Shown here: positions 5,930 through 12,380 of the stretch, in pieces | Layout of the letters: each line of letters begins with the position of its first letter | How positions within the stretch are numbered: position 1 is the stretch's first letter | Assembly: GCA_028715865.1 (NCBI GenBank) | Contig: JAQUQY010000020.1 | Location: 1 to 12,975, forward strand | DNA length: 12,975 nt | Reading direction: 5' to 3' | From: Syntrophales bacterium | Lineage (GTDB): Bacteria > Desulfobacterota > Syntrophia > Syntrophales > UBA2210 | The notes under the pieces: model-generated | The model's input: the letters and a program-made list of their open reading frames with translations, nothing else | Told to the model about the DNA's origin: nothing | Databases searched by the model: none | Translations under genes and position numbers: made by a program

Positions 5930-7255
5930 ATGACCCGTTGGTTAAAAGAAAAGGGAGGCATCCCGCTTCTTATCATTCTTCTAATGCTTTTTGTTGGAGG
6001 TCTCTATTTCAGGAGTATCCCGGCCATCTCGGCGGAAGGAACAACCTACGAATACCTGAAGAAATTCAGCGAAATACTGGATCTGGTAGAGAGAAACTAT
6101 GTAGAGGAAGTGGACGCCGAAGCACTTCTCCAGGGCGCCATCGAAGGAATGATGAAAACCCTGGATCCTCACAGCAACTACATGACCGAAGAGATGTATA
6201 AAGAGCTCCAGGTTGACACTAAAGGAGTCTTCGGGGGCCTTGGCATTGTCATTTCCATCAAGGACGGAGTTCTCACAGTAGTGTCTCCCCTTGAAGATAC
6301 GCCGGCGTTCAAGGCGGGCATTCTCGCCGGAGACGCGATCGTAAAAATAGACGGCGAAGATACCAAGGGATTGTCCATAATGGATGCTGTCCATAAACTT
6401 CGCGGCCCCAAAGGCACCAGCGTCACAATCAGCGTTATGAGGGAGGGCTTCGATAATTCCAAAGATTTCTCAATCAAAAGGGACATCATCAAGGTTCAAA
6501 GTGTCAGGCATAGAGTTCTTTACGACGACATTGGATACGTCAGGATTTCTTCCTTTCAGGAAAATACGACGGAGGATCTGAAAAAATCTCTGGCTGACTT
6601 GCGATTACATGGGACGCCATTGCGTGGCCTGATCCTTGATTTACGTAATAATCCAGGGGGATTGCTTGATCAGGCTGTAAGCGTGGCAGACCTGTTTCTG
6701 AAAAGCGGCATTATTGTCTCCACGAAAGGAAGGGAAGGCAAGGGCATTGAAAAGGTATACCGGGCGCGAAGCTACGGAACAGAACCCGATGCTCCCATGA
6801 TCATTCTCGTTAACGGGGGAAGCGCCAGCGGTTCCGAGATTCTAGCGGGAGCCTTGCGTGATAATGAAAGGGCTCTTCTCCTGGGAACACAGACCTTCGG
6901 CAAAGGCGTTATGCAGATGATCATCCCCCTGAGAGACGGATCCGCCCTTAAGTTAACAACGGCGAAATATTACACGCCCAGCGGCCTATCCATTCAGGCA
7001 AAGGGTCTAACGCCCGATTTTGTCGTCGAATACAGCAGGCCTTCACCTCCTGCGGAAAATGAAAAAAAGGTTATTCGCGAAAAAGACCTGGAAGGTCACA
7101 TCGATGGTGAAATGAGGGATGAAGAAACAGTCCCGGAGGGACCCGAAGATCTGTTCCGTTACGGTGATGGAGATCCGATTATTGACAATCAGATGCGGCA
7201 GGCCATTGACCTCATAAAGAGTTGGGAACTCTTTAAAAAGATACAGAAGGGTTAA
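5930..7255 (+). CDS. Carboxyl-terminal processing peptidase, S41 family, PDZ-containing (CtpA/Prc-like)
   Basis: Serine protease of the C-terminal processing family, expected to act in the periplasm from an inner-membrane anchor. Known relatives trim or degrade envelope proteins, including peptidoglycan hydrolases and lipoproteins. The 441 residues run as follows: an N-terminal membrane segment (about 11-30, IPLLIILLMLFVGGLYF), a helical region with LDPHSNYM, a PDZ domain (about 98-182), then the S41 core. The catalytic Ser300 (GGSASGSEI) and Lys325 (TFGKGVMQ) are 25 residues apart, as in Prc and CtpB, and Gln329 also fits. The tail after about 370 is acidic and ends in a helical DNQMRQAIDLI segment. 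The start at 5930 follows GGAGG. The next gene starts 19 nt after its stop, an arrangement often seen with YibQ-type deacetylases. Confidence 0.95.
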   Translation: MTRWLKEKGGIPLLIILLMLFVGGLYFRSIPAISAEGTTYEYLKKFSEILDLVERNYVEEVDAEALLQGAIEGMMKTLDPHSNYMTEEMYKELQVDTKGVFGGLGIVISIKDGVLTVVSPLEDTPAFKAGILAGDAIVKIDGEDTKGLSIMDAVHKLRGPKGTSVTISVMREGFDNSKDFSIKRDIIKVQSVRHRVLYDDIGYVRISSFQENTTEDLKKSLADLRLHGTPLRGLILDLRNNPGGLLDQAVSVADLFLKSGIIVSTKGREGKGIEKVYRARSYGTEPDAPMIILVNGGSASGSEILAGALRDNERALLLGTQTFGKGVMQMIIPLRDGSALKLTTAKYYTPSGLSIQAKGLTPDFVVEYSRPSPPAENEKKVIREKDLEGHIDGEMRDEETVPEGPEDLFRYGDGDPIIDNQMRQAIDLIKSWELFKKIQKG

Positions 7256-7274
7256 ATAACGGTAATTTTCAGGA

Positions 7275-8168
7275 GTGAAAAAGAATAAGCGTCGACGGCG
7301 AAAGAAAACGTACCCCTTTCTTTGGATACTGGCTCTTTCGCTATTGTTGGTACTCTTAATCGGGACTTCTATTGTATATTTCCTGCACAGTGAAAAGGAA
7401 AAGCAGTTGCCCGTCGCCGAGAAACCCGTGGCTACGGTTCAAACGATCCCTCGCGCCGTCATAAAGAAAATAGCGCCGCCTCCTGTGACAGATATTGTCC
7501 CCAAAAAGCATATGGCCATCGTAATCGACGATATCGGCTATGATACTGAAACCATGGAAAAGTTGCTTTCCTTCGGAGTACCCATAACATTCGGAGTTCT
7601 CCCTCACTGTCCCCATTCTTATGAATCGGCCGTCAAGGCCCACACGGCGGGCCATGATGTCATTCTTCACCTTCCTATGGAACCTGTGGGATACCCGGAG
7701 AAAAACCCCGGAGAAGGAGCCCTCCTCGTTAGCATGACCAATGAAGAAATACGGCAGGTACTCAAAAAAAACATGCAGTCCGTACCACACATTTCCGGAG
7801 TGAACAATCACATGGGATCACGATTCATGGAAGATAAGGAGAAGCTTATTGTCGTTTTTTCGGAACTTCAAAAACAGGGACTTTATTTTATGGACAGCTT
7901 CACAACACATCTGACCAAGGGAAAGAAGGCCGCGATGGCCGCTAACATAGACTATATCCAGAGGGACATCTTCATAGATAACAGCGGTAATCAGGATGAA
8001 ACCTTCTCTATTCTAATCGAGATTATAGACAACGTGGACAGGTGGAACCGTCTTGTCGTCATAGGACATCCTTATTGGAGCACCTTATGGGCAATAGAGC
8101 GGACCATCCCATATTTTCTGGAGCAGGAGATAGAACTGGTCCCGCTTTCATTCTTTGTAGATCGCTGA
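7275..8168 (+). CDS. Divergent polysaccharide deacetylase family protein (YibQ-like), membrane-anchored
   Basis: Member of the divergent polysaccharide deacetylase family (Polysacc_deac_2, YibQ). The substrate is unproven. The location next to a Ctp protease suggests envelope glycan work. The 297 residues begin with a very basic stretch (KKNKRRRRKK) and one membrane segment (about 13-36), then a Pro-rich linker and the catalytic-like domain from about 79. Conserved family sites are AIVIDDIGYD (81-90), FGVLPHCPHS, HLPMEP (132-137), GVNNHMGSRF (175-184), RDIFIDN (230-236) and VIGHPY (262-267). The start is GTG at 7275. It is the only start codon that retains the membrane anchor, since a stop lies in frame at 7263. 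AGGAG touches the GTG itself, so ribosome-site spacing is poor. Confidence 0.92.
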   Translation: MKKNKRRRRKKTYPFLWILALSLLLVLLIGTSIVYFLHSEKEKQLPVAEKPVATVQTIPRAVIKKIAPPPVTDIVPKKHMAIVIDDIGYDTETMEKLLSFGVPITFGVLPHCPHSYESAVKAHTAGHDVILHLPMEPVGYPEKNPGEGALLVSMTNEEIRQVLKKNMQSVPHISGVNNHMGSRFMEDKEKLIVVFSELQKQGLYFMDSFTTHLTKGKKAAMAANIDYIQRDIFIDNSGNQDETFSILIEIIDNVDRWNRLVVIGHPYWSTLWAIERTIPYFLEQEIELVPLSFFVDR

Positions 8169-8173
8169 TAAAA

Positions 8174-9904
8174 ATGCCAAAATTTTTATACACAAAATTA
8201 TTTTCCTTTCTCTTCGTAATCTCCCTGCTATTCTGGGCCTGGGGATGCACCCACTCTCCCTTGACAGGAACTCAGGCATACACACCATCTCACAAAACCG
8301 ACGCCTATTATCATTACGTAAGAGGTGTAATTTACGGTTTAAACAACAAACATGAACTCGCCATGAGCCAATATGAGAGAGCTCTCTTATATGATCCTGA
8401 CTCGCCTTATCTTGCGGTAGAACTTGCGGCATCCTATCTGCAGATGAATGATATGGGAAAGGCCATTGAAGTTCTCGAAAGATCACTTAATCTAAATCCC
8501 AAATACATCGACAGCCATCTTCTCCTGGGAGCAATCTATGAGAGAATCAATGAACGGGAAAAGGCAATCGGCCACTATCGGTTTGTTATAGGGCTGGAAC
8601 CCGACATGCCCGATCCATACCTTATGCTTGGCACGCTTTACAAGTACAGCAAGGACTATGAAATGGCCATCTCCACGATGGAGGATCTGCTGAACCGTGA
8701 TTTCGAAAATCACATGGCCTCCTACCAGCTTGCTCACATGTACATGGAAACCGGGCGACTGGATGAAGCCAAGTATTGGCTCCGCCGCACTATGGCCATA
8801 GCACCGAATTTCGAGTCGCCCATAGCTGACCTCGCCCTTATTCATGAATTGGAAAAGGAGGAAGAGGAGGCCATCTCTCTTTACCGAGAGTATCTGAAAT
8901 ATAATCCCCAGGATATCAACGTCAGGCTGAGGCTAGGCCGGTTGTTGCTCCAGGAGGGAGATTACAAAGAAGCCGCCGGGGAGCTAGAGGAAATTCTTGA
9001 TTACGATGCATCTTCCTCAGAAGCGAGATTTTCTCTCGGCGTCGCGTACCTTTTCGGAAAAATCAATTATGAAAAAGCTGTTGAGATTTTTTTGTCCCTT
9101 CTTAAAGAAAATCCCGCGAACGACAGGATAAGATATTTCCTTGCCTCTTCCTACCAGGAGAATGGAGACTCTGAAGAAGCCCTTCGTCACTTCGGTGATG
9201 TTAGCGCCATTTCGGACCTGTTCACACCGTCCCGCATTCAGATGAGCCTGATTATGAATGGTGAAGGACGAACCGCGGAAGCAGTCGACCTAATTAATCA
9301 GGCAATTGCCGTCACGGAGAAAGATCCTGATCTTTACTCTCTCCTTGCGTCAATCTATGAGGAATCAGGGGAAACGGATCGTGCCGAGGATGTCCTCAGT
9401 GACGCTATTAATTTGCTCCCTTCGAACATGGAGATCCGCTATCGGCTGGGACTCATCTATGAAAGGGCGGGCAAACACGAAGAAGCAATAGATACAATGA
9501 TGGAAATCCTGGAACTGGACCCCGAAAACGCGGAAGCCATGAATTTTGTCGGATATAGCTACGCCGACAGGGGAATTAATCTGGAAAAGGCTGAAGCCAT
9601 GATCATCGAAGCAATGCGGCTGAAGCCCGGGAGCGGACACATAACCGACAGTCTTGGATGGGTCTACTTCCGGCAGGGGAGAATCGCCGAGGCAATTCAA
9701 TATCTTGAAGAAGCCCACAGGCTGCTCCCCGATGATCCTATCATTTCTGATCATCTCGGTGACGCGTACAGTGAGGGGGGAATGATCGAGAAAGCCATCG
9801 AACTGTACAAAAAAACCCTTAAAAATAACCCAGATGACGCAATGATTCTGGAAAAACTTCAAAACCTCCAGAAAAGAGGGAACCCTCAGATTAAGATACA
9901 ATGA
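8174..9904 (+). CDS. Lipoprotein with about 15 tetratricopeptide repeats
   Basis: Predicted lipoprotein scaffold made almost wholly of TPRs. The specific partner is unknown. The 576 residues start with a lipoprotein-type signal (hydrophobic core 9-23) ending AWGC, Cys25. The lipobox is loose because Trp is at -2. From about residue 38 to 570, units of about 34 residues repeat, for example DAYYHYVRGVIYGLNNKHEL, DSHLLLGAIYERINEREKAI and EIRYRLGLIYERAGKHEEAI. I count about 15. The last three (NFVGYSYADRG, DSLGWVYFRQGR, SDHLGDAYSEGG) form the block typical of large proteobacterial TPR lipoproteins. I chose ATG 8174, 5 nt after the deacetylase stop, because it gives the signal peptide. The frame is open to 8042, but that part reads as antisignal sequence inside the deacetylase gene. 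The stop overlaps the next start by 4 nt. Confidence 0.9.
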   Translation: MPKFLYTKLFSFLFVISLLFWAWGCTHSPLTGTQAYTPSHKTDAYYHYVRGVIYGLNNKHELAMSQYERALLYDPDSPYLAVELAASYLQMNDMGKAIEVLERSLNLNPKYIDSHLLLGAIYERINEREKAIGHYRFVIGLEPDMPDPYLMLGTLYKYSKDYEMAISTMEDLLNRDFENHMASYQLAHMYMETGRLDEAKYWLRRTMAIAPNFESPIADLALIHELEKEEEEAISLYREYLKYNPQDINVRLRLGRLLLQEGDYKEAAGELEEILDYDASSSEARFSLGVAYLFGKINYEKAVEIFLSLLKENPANDRIRYFLASSYQENGDSEEALRHFGDVSAISDLFTPSRIQMSLIMNGEGRTAEAVDLINQAIAVTEKDPDLYSLLASIYEESGETDRAEDVLSDAINLLPSNMEIRYRLGLIYERAGKHEEAIDTMMEILELDPENAEAMNFVGYSYADRGINLEKAEAMIIEAMRLKPGSGHITDSLGWVYFRQGRIAEAIQYLEEAHRLLPDDPIISDHLGDAYSEGGMIEKAIELYKKTLKNNPDDAMILEKLQNLQKRGNPQIKIQ

Positions 9905-10710
9905 GGCTACGGTTTTATTTCATTATCCTGCTTTTAATGGCGCTCATTCTGGTCGCCGGATGTTCCGCCTTGCATCGCTTCCAATACCATGAACTGCCTG
10001 CTAATCTGGAACAGGAAATACTTTCTAGTGTGTTTCGGAACAATAACGGAGAAACCCTGAGAGCGCTGGTCCATATCAGGGTGGAACAAGCTGACAGGCC
10101 TGCCTACTCACAGCGACTTACCATGGCGGTAAACCACCCTTCATTTTTAAAACTGGATTCTATACCCGCCTTCGGCGTGCCGGATTTTTTTCTGTCCCTC
10201 TCCGGGGATGTATTCAGCGCGTATATCCCTGGGAAAAACCGGTTTTATACCGGGATAGCCACGAAGGAGCTTCTTTTCTCATTTTTCGGCATCTACATAT
10301 CACCGGATGAAATAATCTCGATGCTCACAGGAAAACCAGCCATCGCGAGGCCATACTTAAATGACGGCAGATTTACAGCATTGAGGAATAGCAGGGGCGA
10401 CTACAGAATCGAAATCTTGTCCGGCTCTCCGGAACGGCTGATTTATTTGATCCGGCTTAACAACCAACGTGAAATAACGGGAATGGACGTGTTCGGCAGC
10501 GATGGCAGATTCCGGTACGGAGCTTCTTTTTCGGACTACGGACAGACCGAAGGTTTATCCTACCCGAAGCGTATTACGCTTAACATAGAGGAGCATATTC
10601 CCACTCTTGTCGATATAAGACTCAGCGATATTCTGGTTACGATGAACGACAAACCATCTTTCTTCGATCTACCCATACCCCCCGGCGCAGAGATTATCCA
10701 TATGGATTAA
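9901..10710 (+). CDS. LolA/LolB-like (DUF4292-like) outer-membrane lipoprotein
   Basis: Predicted lipoprotein of 269 residues. The signal peptide is clear: MRLRFYFIILLLMALILVAGC, with lipobox LVAG and Cys21. After it come alternating beta-rich segments, including LRALVHIRVEQ, YSQRLTMAVNHPSFLKLDSI, GVPDFFLSLSGDVFSAYIPGKNRFYTG and LSYPKRITLNI. These resemble the LolA/LolB half-barrel and DUF4292 proteins. I recognise the type, not an exact family, so family assignment is moderate. In LolB-like proteins such a fold binds lipoprotein acyl chains at the outer membrane. A similar role here is inference. The ATG overlaps the TPR gene stop (ATGA, 9901-9904), a strong sign of coupled translation. It is the last gene before the convergent junction and terminator. 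Confidence 0.75.
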   Translation: MRLRFYFIILLLMALILVAGCSALHRFQYHELPANLEQEILSSVFRNNNGETLRALVHIRVEQADRPAYSQRLTMAVNHPSFLKLDSIPAFGVPDFFLSLSGDVFSAYIPGKNRFYTGIATKELLFSFFGIYISPDEIISMLTGKPAIARPYLNDGRFTALRNSRGDYRIEILSGSPERLIYLIRLNNQREITGMDVFGSDGRFRYGASFSDYGQTEGLSYPKRITLNIEEHIPTLVDIRLSDILVTMNDKPSFFDLPIPPGAEIIHMD

Positions 10711-10750
10711 ACTTCCGCCGGGATAGAAATCTGCAGATCCGAAAGAGGAA

Positions 10751-10806
10751 TGAGGAGCACATACGGTGCGTCGCAGTGACGAAGGATGAAGCCCAACGAA
10801 GCATCC
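10751..10806. repeat. Possible dispersed intergenic repeat fragment
   Basis: Non-coding stretch after the LolB-like gene. It contains GAGGAGCAC, the small dyad GCAC-ATACG-GTGC (10757-10769), GCGTCGCAGTGACGAAG, and GGATG (10784-10788) mirrored by CATCC (10802-10806). The wording resembles the abundant GAGGAGC...GACGAAG intergenic repeats of many bacterial genomes. That likeness is from memory, and only one copy lies in the window. The preceding 10711-10750 holds just the 10-nt palindrome ATCTGCAGAT (10729-10738). Confidence 0.3.
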
Positions 10807-10865
10807 GGTTATTATGCCGGAGGTCACACCCTCCGGTTATAATGCCGGATGCCACGCCATCCGGT
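10804..10865. repeat. 28-nt-period tandem repeat forming two hairpins
   Basis: TCCGG recurs at 10804, 10832 and 10860, exactly 28 nt apart. Units 1 and 2 share TCCGGTTAT.ATGCCGGA, and the third is cut after TCCGG. Two hairpins result. CCGGAGG (10817-10823) pairs with CCTCCGG (10830-10836) over a 6-nt loop, and CCGGATG (10845-10851) pairs with CATCCGG (10858-10864) over a 6-nt loop. The stems differ at one pair (G-C against T-A) with both sides changed together, which favours selection on the paired form. The outer GCATCCGG (10801-10808) can instead pair with CCGGATGC (10845-10852). It resembles REP-type elements in position (3' of an operon) and form. Origin and role are unknown. Confidence 0.7.
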
Positions 10866-10907
10866 AAACTTTACGAAGTCATCACAGTTAAGGGTTGAAG
10901 CTGAAGC

Positions 10908-10955
10908 AACCCGGCCCGGAGGTTCCCATGAAGCGGCCTCCGGGCCGGGTTTTAT
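10908..10955 (+). terminator. Intrinsic terminator at the convergent junction
   Basis: Perfect 15-bp GC-rich stem: AACCCGGCCCGGAGG (10908-10922) pairs with CCTCCGGGCCGGGTT (10937-10951) over a 14-nt loop. The + strand continues TTTTAT, a suitable U tract, so it should end the protease to LolB-like operon. The cpoB stop codon (10952-10954 on the - strand) lies inside this tail. Read from the - strand the stem follows the cpoB stop at once but is then followed by GTTGCTTC, a poor U tract. It may stop transcription both ways, more weakly for cpoB. Confidence 0.85.
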
Positions 10956-11716
10956 CTGATTTCGAGGAGTTTTAAGCGGGCGGTCTCTGCTGAGGTTGTA
11001 CCGGGGAAATCCCTTACGACCCGCTGCAGGAGCAGCGTAGCGCTGGATGTTTCTCCAAGCTTTTCAAAGGACAAAGCCTGTTTCAAAAGGGCATTCGGTA
11101 CCCTGCTTCCCTGAGGGTAATCTTGAATTACCTTCTGGTATTCCAGGATGGCTTCCTCGTACTTTCCTTCAAAGTAATAGCTTTCACCTATCCAGAACTG
11201 GGCATTGTCCGAATACTCCGTTTCGGGAAACGACTTCAGGAACTGCTGAAATGTGTCACGCGATTCCTTGAATTTCCCGTCTTTGAACAGCCCGTAAGCT
11301 TCCGAGTAAATAGTTTCACTGTCCCTTGGCTTGTCAGGGTCGGGACGCTTAACATCAGGTATTCCTGGAGTAGTTTCGGGAATTGCAAGCTTCTTTTCTA
11401 TTACTTTCAGTCTGGCTTCGATTTGCTCCAAGGTCAACTGGAGATCTTCAGGCATGCCTTCAGGGTAACTGGCTTCCACCCTAACCTGCAGTTCTTCCTG
11501 AGTTCCACGCAACCACCGGATATCATCTCCGAGGCCTATCATGTCCGCATTCAGCTCTGCCTGGCCCTTGCGAATCCGGGCCATCTCCTCTTCAACCGCC
11601 GCTATCTTCGTATCGACACTCCGGCTCACGTACCTGAGATCGTCCTGGGTAGCGCACCCCCACAGAAACGCGACAATACACAATATGGAAACTATGGCTC
11701 TAATTGAAGCCCTCAA
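10952..11716 (-). CDS. cpoB: Tol-Pal system protein CpoB/YbgF
   Basis: Periplasmic Tol-Pal accessory protein. In E. coli CpoB links the Tol system with PBP1B during cell constriction. The 254 residues contain a signal segment ending FLWGC (Cys21), so here it is probably a lipoprotein. A long charged coiled coil follows (about 27-112, VDTKIAAVEEEMARIRKGQ onward), then a Pro-rich linker (about 113-131) and three TPRs (YSEAYGLFKDGKFKESRDTF, AQFWIGESYYFEGKYEEAI, LLKQALSFEKLGETSSATLL). It directly follows pal. The start is uncertain. TTG 11716 is the first start in this frame, while an ATG at 11726 with a good ribosome site is out of frame by one base. Loss of one T at 11715-11717 would give MKVLRASIRAIVSILC. 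Confidence 0.88.
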   Translation of the reverse strand: MRASIRAIVSILCIVAFLWGCATQDDLRYVSRSVDTKIAAVEEEMARIRKGQAELNADMIGLGDDIRWLRGTQEELQVRVEASYPEGMPEDLQLTLEQIEARLKVIEKKLAIPETTPGIPDVKRPDPDKPRDSETIYSEAYGLFKDGKFKESRDTFQQFLKSFPETEYSDNAQFWIGESYYFEGKYEEAILEYQKVIQDYPQGSRVPNALLKQALSFEKLGETSSATLLLQRVVRDFPGTTSAETARLKLLEIR

Positions 11717-11727
11717 AGACCTTCATA

Positions 11728-11734
11728 CCCCCTT
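11728..11734 (-). promoter_or_regulatory. Ribosome binding site before cpoB, pointing to an out-of-frame ATG
   Basis: On the - strand AAGGGGG at 11734-11728 stands just ahead of an ATG at 11726-11724, which opens a nine-codon frame (MKVFEGFN, stop). The cpoB TTG at 11716 lies 11 nt from this site, and a second weak site, AAGG at 11723-11720, is 3 nt from the TTG. The pal stop is 3 nt upstream of the site. Confidence 0.45.
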
Positions 11735-11737
11735 ACT

Positions 11738-12280
11738 TTACCAGGTCCTCGGAAATATGTTGAACTGCCCACGCCTGTTCTTCGCCCAGGCTTCCTCGTT
11801 GCTCCTCGGATCAATGGGCCTTTCTTCGCCATAACTTACCATGCTAAGCCTGTTTGACTCCACTCCGAGGTTCACTAGATAATCCATTGCCGCCTTGGCT
11901 CGGCGCTCACCCAGGGCCAGGTTGTATTCGGCTGTTCCCCTCTCATCGCAATGTCCTTCTATGAAAACATCGAAATTCCTGTTAGCCAGCAGCCATGATC
12001 CCATCTTGTCAAGCATGGCTCTCGCTTCGGGCTTCAGGTTATACTTGTCGAAATCGAAATAAATATGAGTTGCTTCAAAGACCTGCGCTTCGGAGATCAA
12101 CTTTTCCCTGAGCAGCCTCGTTTTCTCCTCCTCTGTCAGAACCCTTTTCTCAGAATCCTCAGCTGGCACGGGAGTTTCCGTGACAGCCGTTTCCTTAAAC
12201 ATCGCGCACCCGCTCAAGGTGAGAAACACAAACAAAGAAAAAGTCGCTAATGCAGCCAATGTAAGCCAGTTCCGTTTCAT
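11738..12280 (-). CDS. pal: Peptidoglycan-associated lipoprotein Pal
   Basis: Outer-membrane lipoprotein that anchors the membrane to peptidoglycan and is the partner of TolB and TolA. The 180 residues are the usual length. A signal peptide ends TLSGC (Cys25), then comes a flexible acidic linker (about 30-65) and an OmpA-like domain (about 70-178) with IYFDFDKYNLKPEA, FIEGHCDERGTAEYNLALG and ERRAKAAMDYLVNLGV, the peptidoglycan-binding signature. It ends AKNRRGQFNIFPRTW. ATG 12280 follows GAGGAGG (12293-12287) by 6 nt. Another ATG at 12285 is too close to that site and in another frame. It lies between tolB (100 nt upstream) and cpoB, the standard order. Confidence 0.97.
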   Translation of the reverse strand: MKRNWLTLAALATFSLFVFLTLSGCAMFKETAVTETPVPAEDSEKRVLTEEEKTRLLREKLISEAQVFEATHIYFDFDKYNLKPEARAMLDKMGSWLLANRNFDVFIEGHCDERGTAEYNLALGERRAKAAMDYLVNLGVESNRLSMVSYGEERPIDPRSNEEAWAKNRRGQFNIFPRTW

Positions 12281-12317
12281 CCCATGCCTCCTCTGTTAAT
12301 CTAGTTCGTTATTAAGC

Positions 12318-12345
12318 GGGCCTTCCATAAATAAAGGACTGGCCC
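12318..12345 (-). other. Imperfect hairpin in the tolB-pal gap
   Basis: On the - strand GGGCCAGTCC and GGAAGGCCC flank TTTATTTAT. The outer five pairs (GGGCC/GGCCC) are exact and an inner TCC/GGA segment pairs past a small bulge. No U tract follows, so it is unlikely to be a terminator. It would sit in the leader between tolB and pal and could affect mRNA stability or processing. No convincing promoter for pal was found in the 100-nt gap. Confidence 0.3.
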
Positions 12346-12380
12346 TCAATCACTTATTTAAACTGCTTTCGATAGAAATA

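Noticed and set aside
8042..8173. Upstream extension of the TPR lipoprotein inside the deacetylase gene
   Set aside because: It would bury the lipoprotein signal peptide about 45 residues into the protein. ATG 8174 places the signal sequence at the N-terminus.
9365..9901. Long open frame (178 codons) on the - strand opposite the TPR gene
   Set aside because: It lies entirely inside a clear TPR coding sequence on the + strand, has no family-like sequence and no ribosome site. It is a shadow of codon bias.
10804..10865. 28-nt period repeat as a CRISPR array
   Set aside because: The period covers the whole unit with no spacer between units, the units are imperfect and only two are complete, and there are no cas genes nearby.
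11123..11707. Long open frame (194 codons) on the + strand opposite cpoB
   Set aside because: It is fully antisense to recognisable coiled-coil and TPR coding sequence, with no promoter, ribosome site or recognisable protein features.
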